Shown: piece after piece, positions 12,536 to 24,481 of the stretch
Numbering within the stretch: position 1 is the first letter of the stretch
How the letters are laid out: the number at the start of each line of letters is the position of its first letter
From: Adiantum capillus-veneris
Taxonomy: Eukaryota; Streptophyta; Polypodiopsida; Polypodiales; Pteridaceae
Assembly (NCBI GenBank): GCA_014529385.2
Contig: CM043958.1
Location: 157,332,793-157,396,792 of the forward strand
Direction of reading: 5' to 3'
Length of the DNA stretch: 64,000 nucleotides
The notes under the pieces: generated by a model
Seen by the model: only the letters and a program-made list of their open reading frames with translations
What the model was told of the DNA's origin: nothing
Database searches by the model: none
Made by a program: the position numbers and the translations under genes

Positions 12536-13335
12536 CTACATTGCTGCTACCACCTTTTCTTTGAGCAGCAATGAAGGCCTGTTCAGCTGCACGCTGTCTA
12601 GTCCTATTTTTTTTGGAGAGTGTCTCTTGCAACAACAATGTGCATAATGCATCAAACTTGACAACTTCAGGATTTCCTTGGGTTATAAGTCTCCAGGTAC
12701 TAGCAAAAGTCTGATAAGAATTTGGCAAAGCATCAAGAATGGTTTGCACAAGGGAACTATCAGACTTCACCTGCAGAAATAAGTTGCTCATTGGTATCCT
12801 TGACACCAGTAAGGAAAGTGTCCATGTCATCTTCCTCATGCATAATCTTTGACTTCAACTCTTTATGCAACAATGCAATTTTTGCCTCATTGTGACTTGC
12901 GTAAAGACCAACCAAAATATCCCAATCGTGTTTTGCAGATTTTGTTGAACAAATGTAGGGAGTAATAGTGCGCTTCACAGACAACACAATTAATGCATGA
13001 GCCTGTGCATCTTTTACATCCCAATAAGCTTGCTCAATCGTAGGAAAAACAACTCTAACAACAACAATCCTTGCAACACGGTAATAATAAAAATTTAGTT
13101 ATCAAACAAAGTCTTCAGAACCAAGACGTACATCAATGCACTGCACAATGCTCCAAACTCCCTTTGACACAAGAACATGTTGCATCATATAAGTCCACAT
13201 AGGATAATTGTCTGCATCCAATCTGTCCTCATCAGCAAACATCTTGAACACATCTGTGTTGTTGTCAGCCACGGTAAATGCTGCACCTGATGTGAAAACT
13301 GTTAGAAAAGAGGAGAAAGAAAGCGAGAACAACAC
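12291..13335 (-). pseudogene. Copia gag (element A)
   Basis: Minus-strand nucleocapsid gene in three frames: 13335-13102, 12987-12760 and 12839-12291. The start contains DRLDADNYPMWTYMMQHVL, typical of plant copia gag (UBN2/DUF4219-like). The middle has the LYASHNEAKIALLHKEL helix region and DDMDTFL. The end has LVQTILDALPNSYQTFASTW and the CCHC zinc knuckle. Gag would package the element's RNA in cytoplasmic particles. At least two frameshifts make it a pseudogene. Confidence 0.85.
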
Positions 13336-13620
13336 ATGCTATATAGCACAAACCGTAGAAGACTATAAGGGACCTGTTATGTAGAAAACAACATTGACAA
13401 AATTTTTGCACAAAATGACAAAATAGCCTGCACAATACTTCCTGTAGTGGAAACGAAGGCTGAAATGAGCCCGAATAAAAAATCAGAGCAGACAAAGCTC
13501 CACAAGCCTTCCCAAAATATTTTTCAACCTACAAATTCTTGCCAAAGCTCACAAAATTCAAAGAAAGTGAGCAGGTGTGTGTTGGAGCTGCTAGCGACTA
13601 AGCCCGAGAGGATGCAACCT

Positions 13621-13632
13621 GCTCTGATACCA
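13621..13632 (-). promoter_or_regulatory. Primer binding site, tRNA-iMet type (element A)
   Basis: The minus strand reads TGGTATCAGAGC, the 12-base complement of the 3' end of plant initiator tRNA-Met. It lies one or two bases inside the 5' LTR. Confidence 0.95.
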
Positions 13633-13633
13633 A

Positions 13634-13865
13634 TTTTTTGAAATTAGGGTTGCAAGAAAACACGCACATCTTGAAGAAGACAAAGGAAGCTCAAGGCACA
13701 CAACAAAGAATGTATTACTTAGTGTGCGATGGAAAGATGAGATAGCCCTAGAGTGATGGGCATATATACAATGCATGGAAAAAAAAAACCTCCTAGCGAG
13801 GGAAAAAATGTTCCGACGGTCCTAAGTGTGTTCACACACATCACTACCACATGTAAATGGTAACA
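13634..13865 (-). repeat. 5' LTR of copia element A
   Basis: About 232 bp, homologous to 3154-3384. Its inner end is mutated (..TTCAAAAA instead of ..TTCCAACA). It is followed by the target duplication taccc at 13866-13870. Confidence 0.93.
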
Positions 13866-13870
13866 TACCC

Positions 13871-15925
13871 TCATTAGCTTGCTTTGTGGCACTAATCGAC
13901 AAGCTTTATCCAACAATATAAAATTTCTCCTATTAATTTTGTGCTTTACTAAGGCCCTATGTAGGCCAAGAACTACTAACTAGAGCTTGGCAATTGGACA
14001 GATAAAGATGGTAGGTGCTACATGAAGGGTTTCTTGAAAAAGGATATTGTAAACCTAGCTTTATTTGATGCAATGCAGACTAGCAACAGATAAAAGAAAG
14101 ACATGGTCTAAGCTGCACATTAACGTGATGTGCATAGAGGGTTCTTGTCCTTGGTTTTGTCTCATACTAAAATTGAGTAGTCCATCAACATACAAAACAT
14201 ACAACCTTGAGGCTTGTAGTCACAAATTAGAATCATAGATTTTTGAATCTCAATGACTCTGTTTGAATCTTGCATCACAGAAGAAAAAATTATCTTGGAC
14301 TCCTTTGCTATCTATACACAAAAAAATCTATTCCAACCCATTTTTAAACTTATATTCTACAAAATATTCCAATGTTAAGGAAACCTATTTTTGTCATGTG
14401 GTGCAATCAAAATTTGACTTATATTCTATTGTCTTGATTGTGCACTTGTGAATCATTGCTTAAGACATTCCACCCACACAACTTTGACTTCGAGCATGGC
14501 TTGTCAATTCTAGATCGATGGGCCAATGTCGATTGAAATTATTGAATTGAGAGCAATTGACATGCACAACTACATTAAAGGCATAAGTTCAAGCACAACA
14601 AAGCATGGCTTGCCGAACTCGTTTGATTGTAAATTTCATAAACAATAATAGTATGCCAAAAGGGAAGCTATTTTGGGACAAGCCACCTATGCATATGTTC
14701 TTTCCACGAGGCTAATTTGGTGGGGGAATTACTTCAAAGTATGGTTTTTTTTTTTTTTGGTGAGGACAAAGACAATAGTAAAGACATGCTGAACACATTT
14801 TTCAACATATGGGTGGTATTTGTCATTACATCAAACTATGGATGCAATCAATACACCACAACTGAGTCTCAAATTTTGAAGGCAAGGCCTACAAATGATG
14901 TATGACATACAAAATCACAAGAATGTAAATAAACATGTATACGAATCACATGGGTTTGGATCTTGTGAAAGTTTTTTTGTTGTTGGAATTCTCCAGAGTG
15001 AAAAAGTAAAATATTTGTTCATAGAGATGAAAGAAAAAGTATATATAAGAGAGATTTTCATTTCTATGAGTACAGTAGATAGCCACACAAAGAGCTATGG
15101 AGGTAGAGATGGAAAACTACAACATGTCTACCTTGTAAATAATCTTCTTTCTTCCTCGATTCCTTGAGTTCATTAATGAAAACATCTACATATCTAAAAG
15201 CACTCTCCATGGATAATCGAATGTGAGCAATGCTATGGAGATGGAAGGAGATGATGGAGAAGCTCCCAAGCTCTACATAGAGCTAGATGCTCCCTTTGGA
15301 AGCCTCTACAACAAGATGAGGATCCTCATCTCCCGCTTGAGTTGTAGTACTTGTCCTTTGTAGTGTCTCTTTCAGAATTAAGCATCTAATGTAGGGGTTT
15401 TGGGATTCCTTGTAAAAATATCTCTTATGGACTGCTATAAGGTTTAATTGCGTGTGTTTGGTGTTTTGTTGGCCTCCATGGCTCGGCTGGAGCATGGAGT
15501 TGTAGACATTTTTTGGTTTTAATTTAATATACACTCACTCTTGCTGGATGAGTTTTGCAAAAAAAAAAGAGACCTCATGAATAAAGGGTGTGGCTTCCTT
15601 GCTTCTTAACCTTGTATTTATAGCATCTTCAGCCCGAAGGTTCAAATGTCCCTACAGCCAAAACAACCCTATTTGGAGGAAAAATAAAAATTTTGTGACC
15701 AAAATAGGCTTTCCAAGTGAAACTAGTTTAGTGTGCAAAATCTAATGTTGTGGGATGTAAATGAGTATTCTTGTAGTCATTATATTTTTCCAACATAGTT
15801 CTTGAAACACGTGATTAACAAAATTTTAAATTTTTGGGTTATAATTTTTTTTCTTTGGTGGTCTTTTGATCCCACGGGAAGAATTTTGTCAAGAGCTAGA
15901 AAAGGAGAGAGCTCGAGCTCTTGCA
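13871..15925. other. AT-rich stretch without recognised genes
   Basis: Short open frames (for example 14895-15167 plus and 15283-15534 minus) show no known domain. I see no LTR, terminal inverted repeat or RNA gene in it. A T run occurs at about 14745-14758 and an A run at 15559-15568. Confidence 0.5.
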
Positions 15926-15926
15926 A

Positions 15927-15927
15927 G

Positions 15928-15964
<37 letters not shown>
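15927..15964. repeat. (CG)n(CA)n microsatellite
   Basis: GCGCGCGC passes into about 14 CA units, within the presumed LTR region of the copia remnant that follows. Confidence 0.9.
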
Positions 15965-15965
<1 letters not shown>

Positions 15966-15967
<2 letters not shown>

Positions 15968-16259
15968 GATGCAGGCAAAAGACTGTACTACTTTTTCTTC
16001 AAAAACTCAAGATAAGAGGTCTACAAAACATAAAGGAAAATATGACATAAAAAGGAACTAGTACAACAATCTAGTAAGAACCGCTAGTGAGTGAGGTTTT
16101 TAGGCAAGTGTGCCATCACTCCGGTAGGTAGACCAACTCGGTGTAGTCCATCTGTAGTATCACTGGCAAAGGTATGCGTATCCACAAGGCACGTCAGTGA
16201 TGATGATTGTTGGTGATAGTCATCCAAGAGTCGTACATGTTGAGCTTGACATCTCAACA
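15966..16259 (-). repeat. Putative 3' LTR of second copia remnant (element B)
   Basis: On the minus strand TGTTGAGATGTCAAGCTC begins at 16259, directly after the purine tract ttgagggggag (16260-16270), the usual plant copia junction. The far end of the LTR cannot be fixed because no second copy exists in the window; the boundary given is a guess that stops at the microsatellite. Confidence 0.55.
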
Positions 16260-16582
16260 CTCCCCCTCAAGCTCAACGCCAGCTCTCGTATGCCAAGCAT
16301 CACTTGAAACCATCGTAGCTTCGTTGCTCCAAGGGCCTTCATGAAGATATTTGCAACCTGCTCATCCGTCGCCATGTATTGTAGGTTGATGTCGTTTGCT
16401 AAGACCCTCTCTCTGATGAAGTGATAGTGCACCTCAATGTGCTTCATCCTGACATGAAACACTAGGTTTTGTGCCAATTTTATGCTGCTAAGGTTGTCAC
16501 AATAGATGACAACTGAACTCTGTACCTGTACTCCAAAGTTGTGAAGTAGAAATCCAAGCCATGCTACCTCACATGCCGCCAC
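16220..16582 (-). pseudogene. Copia RNase H fragment (element B)
   Basis: Minus strand. The frame carries the C-terminal half of RNase H: AWLGFLLHNFGV, then YCDNLSSIKLAQN with the catalytic aspartate, and RMKHIEVHYHFIRERVL, continuing to DEQVANIFMKAL. It is in a different frame from the SWSSKKQ part at 16595-16798, so the domain is split by a frameshift near 16575. This family differs from element A at most positions. Confidence 0.88.
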
Positions 16583-17516
16583 TGCAGCACTCTTTTACTC
16601 TGCCTCTGTACTCAAAAGAGAAACCATAGGTTTGCTTCTTGCTGCTCCATGTGATAGCAGCATCCCAAAGTGAGAACATGAATCCGCTGGTAGACCTATA
16701 ATCGTGTTTACTACTACCAGCCCAATCCGCATCTGTATAGCCATAGAGATGCAGATCCACATCAGCCCTATAAAAGAGTGCATAATCCAAAGTAGCAATC
16801 ACATAGCGCAAAGTACACCTCATTACATCCAAGTGTGTTTTCCTAGGAGACTGCATTAAATGACTCATCAATCCAACTATGTAGAGCAAGTTTGGACGTG
16901 AGATAGTCAAGTAGATCAAGCTACCCAAAATCTTCCTGTACATGGTAGCATTATAAAGTACTTGACCTGCATCATTTCCCAACTTCAAATTTTGATCTAA
17001 GGGCATTGAAATTGGCTTACAATGAGCCATACCATACTTTTTCAACATATCCAAAGAATATTACCTTTGTAATAGACATACACCTTCTTCCATGCGAATA
17101 ACTTCAATGCCCAAGAAGTACCGCAAGTCTTCCAAGTCTTTCATGTCAAATTCTTGCATAAGTAGGGCCTGAATGCCCTCTACTTCAGCCACATTATCAC
17201 CTCCAACAATCAAATCATCCACATAGACACATATTATCACAATTCCGGTCTCATTCTTTTGCACATACAATGAATGTTTTGCATCAAACATCTCAAAGCC
17301 CAATGAAATGAGGAATGCTACAATCCTCTCATACCAAGCTCTAGGTGCTTGCTTCAACCCATACAATGCTTTCTTTAATCTGCATACAAGGTCACATAGG
17401 CTCATATTTGCATAACCTTGTGGCTTCTCCATGTACACAGTTTCCTCCAAGTCTCCATTCAAAAATGCATTCTTTACATCCATTTTAATGCGGCAACCAC
17501 TGCAGTAAACACACAA
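16569..17516 (-). pseudogene. Copia reverse transcriptase (element B)
   Basis: Minus-strand RT in two long frames, 17516-17061 and 17054-16569, broken near 17058. Visible motifs are KMDVKNAFLNGDLEETVYM, the YGLKQAPRAWYE region and the catalytic VYVDDLIVGG at about 17205-17225. Downstream come KYGMAHCKPISMPLD and the start of RNase H (YTDADWAGSSKHDYRSTSGF). Apart from the frame break it is well kept. Confidence 0.9.
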
Positions 17517-18400
17517 ATGGTAGCCATCTCAGCTATGGGGCTGAGCGTCTCCTCATAATCAATCCCATAATTATGTGCATAACCTTTGGCCACAAGTCTA
17601 GCCTTGTACCTACTCACACTGCCATCATCATTATGATTTATTTTGTAAACCCACTTACATCCAATTGCCTTCTTCTCCTTTGTTAATGGCACCAATTCCC
17701 ATGTTCCATTTGCATCAAGTACAACCATCACTTCATCCATAGCTTGCTGCCATTTTTCATCCTTGACAGCATCCTCAAAACATGTGGGTTCTACTTCCTC
17801 TGTAATCTTTGCCATAAATGCACAATGGTGAGCCACATAACTGTCATAAGTCTTCACAGAGGGTATGCCAAACTCCTCATCCAAACTATTTGCAGAACCA
17901 TTGCTATCGCCATCATCATAACCAACACTCAAATTTGGAAACTTAGGGGCATCATCAACTTTTACCTTTCCTTTCCTTGATACATATGAAGAATTTGACT
18001 CACTCTTTCACGTAACCTGCCAATCCATGGATTCTCACCATGAGTTGCACTAGAGGACCCTTGTGGACCACTCAAAACTTGTGACTGTGCACCTGTATTT
18101 TTTGCAGCCACATTCTCTCTTACATCAGTCCCCAAATCATCTTTTACATCAGCATACCAACTTGCCATTTCATAAAAAACAACATCCTTGCTCAGCCTCA
18201 CTTTACCCGTGGGGCAAGATTGTAACACTCGTATCCTTTTTGCTTAAGGGAATAGCCAATAAACACACACATTTCAGCTTTTGGATCAAGCTTACTTCTT
18301 AGCTCCTCCAACACATGCACATAAGCAATACATCCAAACACTTTAAAACCTGATACATCTAGTTTTTCACCACTAAACTTTTCTTTAGGTGTCATATCAT
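17474..18400 (-). pseudogene. Copia integrase C-terminus, linker and RT N-terminus (element B)
   Basis: Three minus-strand frames in order. 18395-18198 gives the integrase C-terminal domain (VFGCIAYVHV, VFIGYSLKQKGYECYN). 18228-17962 gives a variable linker. 17932-17474 leads into RT with WQQAMDEVMVVLDANGTWEL, KWVYKINHNDDGS and YKARLVAKGYAHNYGIDYEE. Each change of frame marks an indel. The polyprotein is not translatable as one chain. Confidence 0.87.
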
Positions 18401-18403
18401 GTA

Positions 18404-18855
18404 CTACAACAATAGGGTCCTGTTCATAATGTAGACACCTGTAACAACAGCCTCAACCCAATAACAATGAGGCATGTTCTTCTTATTCATCAATGCTCTA
18501 GCCACTTCTGCAATGTGTCTGCTCTTTTGCTCAACAACACCATTTTGTTGCGGAGTATACATGCATGAAAACTGCCTCTGAATTCCATGCTTTTTCAAAA
18601 AAGCATTGAATTCATTGGAGAAGTATTCTCCCCCTCCATCTGACCTCAGGCACTTTATATGTTTTCCAGTCTTTTTTTCAACCACAACTTTGAAATTCTA
18701 AAAATGCATAAACACCTCACTTTTTTGCTTTATGAAGTAGACCCATACCTTCCTTGCATGGTCTTTAATGAAACTCACATAGTATTTACATCCACCCATA
18801 GATGCAGTCTTTGCCGGATCCCATATGTTAATATACTTTTGGAGTGCCACTAGAA
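18404..18855 (-). pseudogene. Copia integrase catalytic core, truncated (element B)
   Basis: The minus-strand frame 18685-18404 holds CLRSDGGGEYFSNEF and the end of the core, YTPQQNGVVEQKSRHIAEV, with the third catalytic acid in the last motif. Upstream in another frame (to about 18855) are SMGGCKYYVSFIKDHARKV and WVYFIKQKSEVFMHF. Homology stops near 18855; the zinc domain, protease, gag and 5' LTR are absent, so element B is a 5'-truncated remnant. Confidence 0.87.
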
Positions 18856-18859
18856 ATGT

Positions 18860-19440
18860 GTACTTCCCAGAAGAAGTATTTTATCACCCCGGCCAAGATG
18901 CCATGAGAGTTATTTTTTTAAAAAGGTGGTCACCTAGATGAAATTAAGAGAGCACAAAGCTGGAAGAAATGCATATGATATTTTGCTATTTTTTAAAGAG
19001 CATTTAAAGACATACCCTAATCTTACGCCGTTTTTTAATCCGACTTGAACATTTTGTAAATTGCTATTGACTTGTCATCTGGGTATTTTATTTGAGTTCA
19101 AGTCTATAATCCATTGTGATGTTGTGATTCACATCACTTGTAGTATATTTAGATCAATTGTCTTTAGTCAAGTGTGATATTTTGTTTACATCACTTGAAG
19201 TTTATTTGGATCAATTGTCTCTAGTCAATTGTGATATCTTTGAGAGTACTGAATCCAGAGTATAAATGTTTGTCAAAGATATTTAATATTTTTCTATGTG
19301 GCAATTGGAGTTCTAAGATACCATGGCTGATGAAGAGCAGACATGTGGTACACAAACGGTGCCAACAGATCAACATCAATTGTTTGTTAATGCTTTTCAA
19401 CGTATGAAAGCTCTAACGCACGGTATGTCTTTTGAAATGC
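18860..19440. other. AT-rich stretch with short internal repeats
   Basis: The word tatttrgatcaattgtctytagtcaa occurs twice between 19145 and 19230 with about 75-base spacing, alongside several gtgatrtyttg words. A short plus-strand frame starts at 19323 (MADEEQTCGTQT...) and may be the first exon of the RING pseudogene that follows. Confidence 0.5.
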
Positions 19441-20201
19441 GTGCACCAAGAAATCAAAGATAACGATGAGAGAATCTACTTGGAGGTTTTTGGCCATCCA
19501 TTACACAATGCAAATTATGTGCTATATTTTGTAAAAATGTTATATGTACTTTTTGTCCAACAATGATCAATGACTTTTCCTCAAAGGAGACAACTATGGC
19601 CACCCATGATATAAGTGAGAGTTATGTCACATTCACATGGAAGGAGTTGGCATTGATAATTGAAGGTGCCGGCCTAAATTTGAAAAAGGAGAAAGATATT
19701 TTGACAACACAACTGACAGAGAAAGATGCAAAAATTACACAGCTGCTTAAAGTAACCCAAACACCTCAAGTGTCCGAGGCCCGAATGGAAAAAAATATTC
19801 ATCGCTCAAGCAAGGATGTTCAAAATTTGACACAACGAGTGAATCCTTCACCTGTACAAGGGACACACATCAGCCACCTTGTTTTGCATCTAGAGTTAGT
19901 TCTTGAGTCATAGTCAAATACATCTTCATCTTCTCAGTGCCCAGTATGCTACGAGAAATTTGACGGATAGAGTGGATACTATACATTGGCATGTGGCCAT
20001 CATTATCACCTAGTGTGCTTAGTTTGATTAATGCAAAACAATAGACGACATGGAATCTGTTCTCAAGAGATTTCCCAAGGGGTATATCATATGTTTGGAA
20101 TGGCAAACAAATATAAATTTAAGAAATCTTGCCAAGATACCCCTAGCACTATTAGACATCTATTTAGTGATGAAGAGGCACACTTAGAACATAATAGATG
20201 A
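19323..20201 (+). pseudogene. RING-finger protein pseudogene with zinc-ribbon-like N-terminus and coiled coil
   Basis: From about 19485 to 20201 one plus-strand frame is readable if three in-frame stops (two TAG, one TGA) are passed. It gives, in order, a cysteine cluster CKLCAIFCKNVICTFC, a helical segment with heptad character (about 19650-19760), a Ser/Thr-rich linker and a RING core. The RING core is CPVCYEKF, then LACGHHYHLVC about 15 residues later, matching C-x2-C...C-x-H-x2-H-x2-C. The last CxxC pair is not obvious, so the finger is incomplete or decayed. RING proteins are usually ubiquitin ligases. The 60-odd codons after the finger are lysine-rich. It ends 270 bases before the inverted repeat at 20.47 kb, so it may or may not belong to that element. 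Confidence 0.65.
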
Positions 20202-20279
20202 TAACAACAAACATTGTAATTTTGCTTCTAAGAAGCATTGTATATAATCAAAACATGTTGAATACAAGCTCTTGAATTT

Positions 20280-20474
20280 CATAATTGCAACCTTGATTCT
20301 TCACTCAAGCTATGTTGATACACCGACATTGAACTCACCTTCATCTTCATTTTGACAATCATACACCCAGCTAAGCATTTCTTCCTTGTAGCCAACACTT
20401 TTGATGTGATGCAATATCTTTTCATTGCAAACATGTAAACTAGTTTTTCCGCTATGTCTACCAATATTATTTTT
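20280..20474. other. Short unassigned stretch left of the inverted repeat
   Basis: The minus strand has an open frame that extends into the inverted repeat (20650-20279), with no recognisable domain. Nothing else is visible. Confidence 0.4.
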
Positions 20475-20545
20475 TGAATAGTGTATGAAATCAGGAAGGG
20501 AATGGGGTCTAAGGGGGGCTCTTTATTTGCCATGGGATTAAAAAG
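20475..20545 (+). repeat. Left arm of a diverged inverted repeat bounding the H3/transposase block
   Basis: The plus-strand sequence gtatg..atcaggaaggg, aatggggtctaagg and ggggctctttatttgcca pairs with the complement of about 29985-30030. Over roughly 55 bases most positions agree, then similarity fades. Outside this arm I see no pairing, so the outer edge is near 20475. CT-rich sequence lies inside the arm on this side, and CT-rich on the same reading (GA on plus) inside the other arm. Confidence 0.6.
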
Positions 20546-20999
20546 GAGATTATGGAAGGGAAAAATGGGTGGATGCCATGTGGACTGAAATGGTGGGTAT
20601 GGCAGGGCTAAAAGTAAGTGGTCAAACTTGTACTCTTTTATAAAATACAAAGAGAAAATCTCTTATAAATTCATAAAAATAAACTTTTCTCTAAATAGTT
20701 GAGTAAAAACCAATCCTTTCTCTCTCGACTGGCTACCAGCTTCTCCCCCCCTCTCTCCTAAAAGGGGTTCCCTCCAAAAACGTGCTGATCATTCCCTCCC
20801 TCTCTCTCTCTACTGTACCATCTATCACTTCTCTTCACTTCACCTTGTTTCTCTTTCCTTCCTTTGAGTTTTCCCTCCCAAAAGCTCTACAACAGAAGCT
20901 TGAACCTCCTTTCCCTCCTCAAGCTTATTACATTCTTGAGGGCTGCGTTCTTCTCAAACTGAAGTTCTCCATTACTCCATGGACTTCACTAAACACCTC

Positions 21000-22470
21000 T
21001 AGCTAAAGATGAAGTATACATCATATCCTTCTGCTACGTCATCCCTCTTTCTTTCCTCAACAAGTTTCTTGATCCTTCTCCATTAAGCTCTCTAGAGAGG
21101 ATCTACTTCCCTCTTAAGCTTTGCAACATTTCTTCCACATTAAGCCAACAAGCATGTGGAGTAGTATAGCAGTAAGTGGCATCCTTCACCTTTGTGTACC
21201 ATCAAGATTCTTGCTCTTTATACAGTTGAGAACATGGATGTGCAATGTCTAATCATAAGTGTTTGTGTGCAGGTTGTGCCACTATTTCCCATGGCATCAT
21301 CAGGTACTTGACGACCTAGGAGTGTCATTGACTTCATTTCATGCAGCAATGTACAAGACGACAATGGATATTGGGTGACAATGGAGTTAAAACGAATGAT
21401 GTGGGTGACAATGCAGACCAGCTCAAGAGGTGCACACAAGGTCTCAAGGAGACACATGGATTCTTGAGCACACCATTGGAAGGGAAGAATCATGGAGTTC
21501 AAGCACACACAAGACGGCAAGAGGCTTGCGAAGGTGCAACACGTGTATGTTGCTTCACAATTGAAGCTAGAGAAGAAGTGGCTCCATTGAGGTTTCCTGC
21601 AAATTGTAATTTTTACTCCTCTTGCAAGTTTTTTGGTTATCTATTTAGTATTTCTGCCTTGTGTGTTGCTTTTGATGACTGTAAGATTTCCATTGATTTT
21701 TGTTCATGTTTATAGATGTTTTTCCATCCGATTTTGTGGAGTGGGAGACAATAGAGTCCTTCACTGGAACTTTTGAGGCCATCCACACTGAGCTTGGAAA
21801 ATTGCTCTATGCTAGTTGTCAGTCCTCTGAGCTTGCCTCACATGACATTTTTTTTAATGATCATACTTATGTCACACCTAGGAGAAATGGATATGGTAAT
21901 CTGAATCTCTAGTTCACTCTCCAACCTTGGAGAGTTTGGAATGGCCTAAGCTAGACAGTGCCTTGATTGTAGAAACCAAAAGGAGAATCGAGGTGGATGT
22001 GCAAGCAGCACCTATGGTTCCCATAAAGCCACAATAACATGGTTTATGTCTCTTCATGTGTTTGTGTTTATATTTCGACTTCACAGTGTTCACAGGACAC
22101 AAACAATGTGGACTTGCAAAGAGGGAAGTGCGATCAACGGGTTTCTTGGAGCTGGATGGGAAACTAAGGTGGTCAACCACCAAGGAGATAGAATCAAGTC
22201 GTTGCTAACAAGGTTGTGTTCATATACCATATTGCAAAGCAAAGCTTGTTGATGGTCTTTCCCTATAGATGGAAGCTGATGATGGGAGATTGGGAGGCAC
22301 TAGACTCTCAGGTTGCTGCTAGAGGATCAGTTGACCTGCAAATACATCTCCACGATGATGCAATGCACCACATTACAGTGAACAATGTCAAGCATCTTAG
22401 TCACCTTTGCACGAGTATTTTAATCTCATATATACCTTGCCCAAGCATATCTCTTTGTAATCAATGAAAA
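21000..22470 (+). pseudogene. Unrecognised gene A of the inverted-repeat block, probably multi-exon
   Basis: No single long frame exists, but protein-like segments follow each other on the plus strand. They lie at 21341-21715, 21715-21912 (FPSDFVEWETIESFTGTF, then ELGKLLYASC) and 22190-22467 (FPYRWKLMMGDWEALDSQV, then GSVDLQIHLHDDAMHHITV). The gaps contain plausible GT...AG pairs. AATCAATGAAAAG near 22459 could serve as poly(A) signal. The composition (hydrophobic periodicity, balanced charge) is that of a real protein, but I recognise no family. It could be an intron-containing gene or a decayed one; intron borders are not established. Confidence 0.4.
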
Positions 22471-22882
22471 GATTGTTCGCTCCAGGAAAGAGAAGAGCTT
22501 TCTGTGTGAGAACATTCCGTTTCCGCGATGTATTTTTGTAAAAGCTTGTAACTGACATGGATTTTGTCCACATTAATACATACGGTGTTTTGAATCTCAT
22601 TTCTATGCATACTTGTTTATTCTCAGCTTGTTCAAGTTTTTGATTGAAATGTGCAATTTATTTCTTGTGGAGCACAAATGTTTTCAATGTTGGTGTCTTT
22701 CAATGCTTTGTCACGTGATTTTGTTTAAAGTTAAGGTTTTAAGTTATTTTGACATTAATTTAAGTGCTTTTAAAAAAGTGACTTTGGGTATATAAGCGAC
22801 TTTCTAGTTTTTAAACTTCATTTATCACATTCACAAAACTCTAGCTCTAAGCTCTCTTCGCATCTTCTTCGCAAACGAACCC

Positions 22883-24400
22883 ATGGCAACGTCTATTGAT
22901 GCACTTCTCACACAATTAGAAAAGGTAGGACTTTCAGATCAAGCACATGAACTACTCAGTGTGTTCGAGGGGACAATTGACATGCAGGCCACTGCCAACC
23001 TTCATGCAGAGGCATTCGAAAGCTTTCTTGACTACATGGCACAGCACATGGAGGAATTATATGCCTTAATATTTGAGGGATCCGACATGGCATGGTTGCC
23101 AGTGGATTTCTGGAAGCATCTCTATGCGACTGGCAAAAACTTTCAGTTTCGCTTGTTGAGGTTTATTAAAGGCCTCACGGAACGAGACTTCAAGATAGAG
23201 GATGAGGATGATCTCTTGGATTTGAGCATGGGGTGCATAGGCACCCAATTTATTTCATGGGACATTTTTCTGGCATTACTTGTGCTTGAGGGCATGGACA
23301 AGGGAAAATCAAAGGAAAAGGTCAACCGTACCTCCTGTGGCCATTGTGGAGGAATCAAATGAAGTTATCGAAGAGATAGATGAGCAGGCCGAAGCATCTA
23401 TGGAACTCGTACTCATGCAAGATCCCAACGCCACTGAGGAGGAAGATCGAATGATAGAGGGAGATGAGGTGTTGGAAGAGATCCCGGACCTCCAAATTTT
23501 CACTTTGCATCTAGTGGTGGTGGACGATCGTCAGTTTCTATTCCTTGACAACATTGCCAAAACATAAGGACTCAGAGAAGATGAGTCGCTTGCAGTGCTT
23601 GCTACCTATGCGGGCGTGAAGGATATTAGTGGGAAGGAAGAGAAAGTCAATTTTCAAATTGATTTGGAAGACCAAGATCTCTAGCAAGCCTCTCTTTCCT
23701 CCCAGTGAAAACGAACAACAGCTGGTGCAAATAGTAGCAAGTACACTAGTGGAAATAAAATCATGTGCCTCTTTCTACGAAAGCATACCAGAGAGCACAT
23801 TTCATCCACACAAACCACTCATTGCAATTGGTAGAGATGATCAATCTAGCATCGATTTTAAAAAGAAAATCTTGAAGAGAGGGATGAAGAAACTGAGATA
23901 AATAAATCTAAACCTGGTAGAATTTCTAGTATTCCTTACTACAAGTGTTAATATCATCTAAAATGCTTTGCAGACGACTTATCATGTTGATAAGTTTGCA
24001 ATGCGTACTGGAGGTTCGCGCAACGTCTCCACGGGTAGAGATAGTTCTTTTTGGCACTACCTGAACCATCTGGGGCCATCGATTCTTAGAGTTGCCCACA
24101 CAAAGTTCTCCAAGAATGTTTCTGCAGAGCTGCTAAAGTGTAAAGCAATAAGTGGCATACGCTCACACCTTAAACGCTCACAAATGTATATTGGTGGACC
24201 GAGAGGTAGCATTGTATGCCTTTACAGGCAAACACCTAGGCTCAGTCCTCTCCCACTGCGCCTTGAGCCTAGGTCAAGGGTTGACAAACCCAGAGGAAAT
24301 TGTAAAATCCCTGGGTGTCAAGTCAGCCATTTGCCCATTACCCAAAGATGTAATTCGTAGAAAAACCAATCGACCATGATGTAATATTCGAATCAATAAA
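22883..24400 (+). pseudogene. Unrecognised gene B of the inverted-repeat block
   Basis: The plus-strand frame 22883-23362 starts with a good methionine context (cccATGGCAACG) and gives 159 residues, mostly helical (MATSIDALLTQLEKVGLSDQ...; ESFLDYMAQHMEELYAL; FRLLRFIKGLTERDF). Near 23310 the frame slips and continues as an acidic stretch (VAIVEESNEVIEEIDEQAE) to about 23566, where there is a stop. Further segments are at 23629-23901 and 23968-24379, ending LGVKSAICPLPKDVIRRKT. AATAAAGAATAAA at about 24395-24407 fits a poly(A) signal. At least two frameshifts and two stops are needed to read it through. No known family is evident. Confidence 0.5.
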
Positions 24401-24481
24401 GAATAAATGTTTTTGTCAATGATTTTTTTCACCATTCAGTACTTGTTTTTTTATTCATATTGTTTAATAATTTCCATTACA

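Noticed and set aside
16220-18855. Element B as a further copy of element A
   Set aside because: Integrase, RT and RNase H residues differ throughout and the LTR start (TGTTGAGATG) is unlike that of element A, so they are separate families.
20280-20650. 123-codon minus-strand frame across the left inverted repeat
   Set aside because: No domain, low-complexity hydrophobic start, and it spans the proposed element border.
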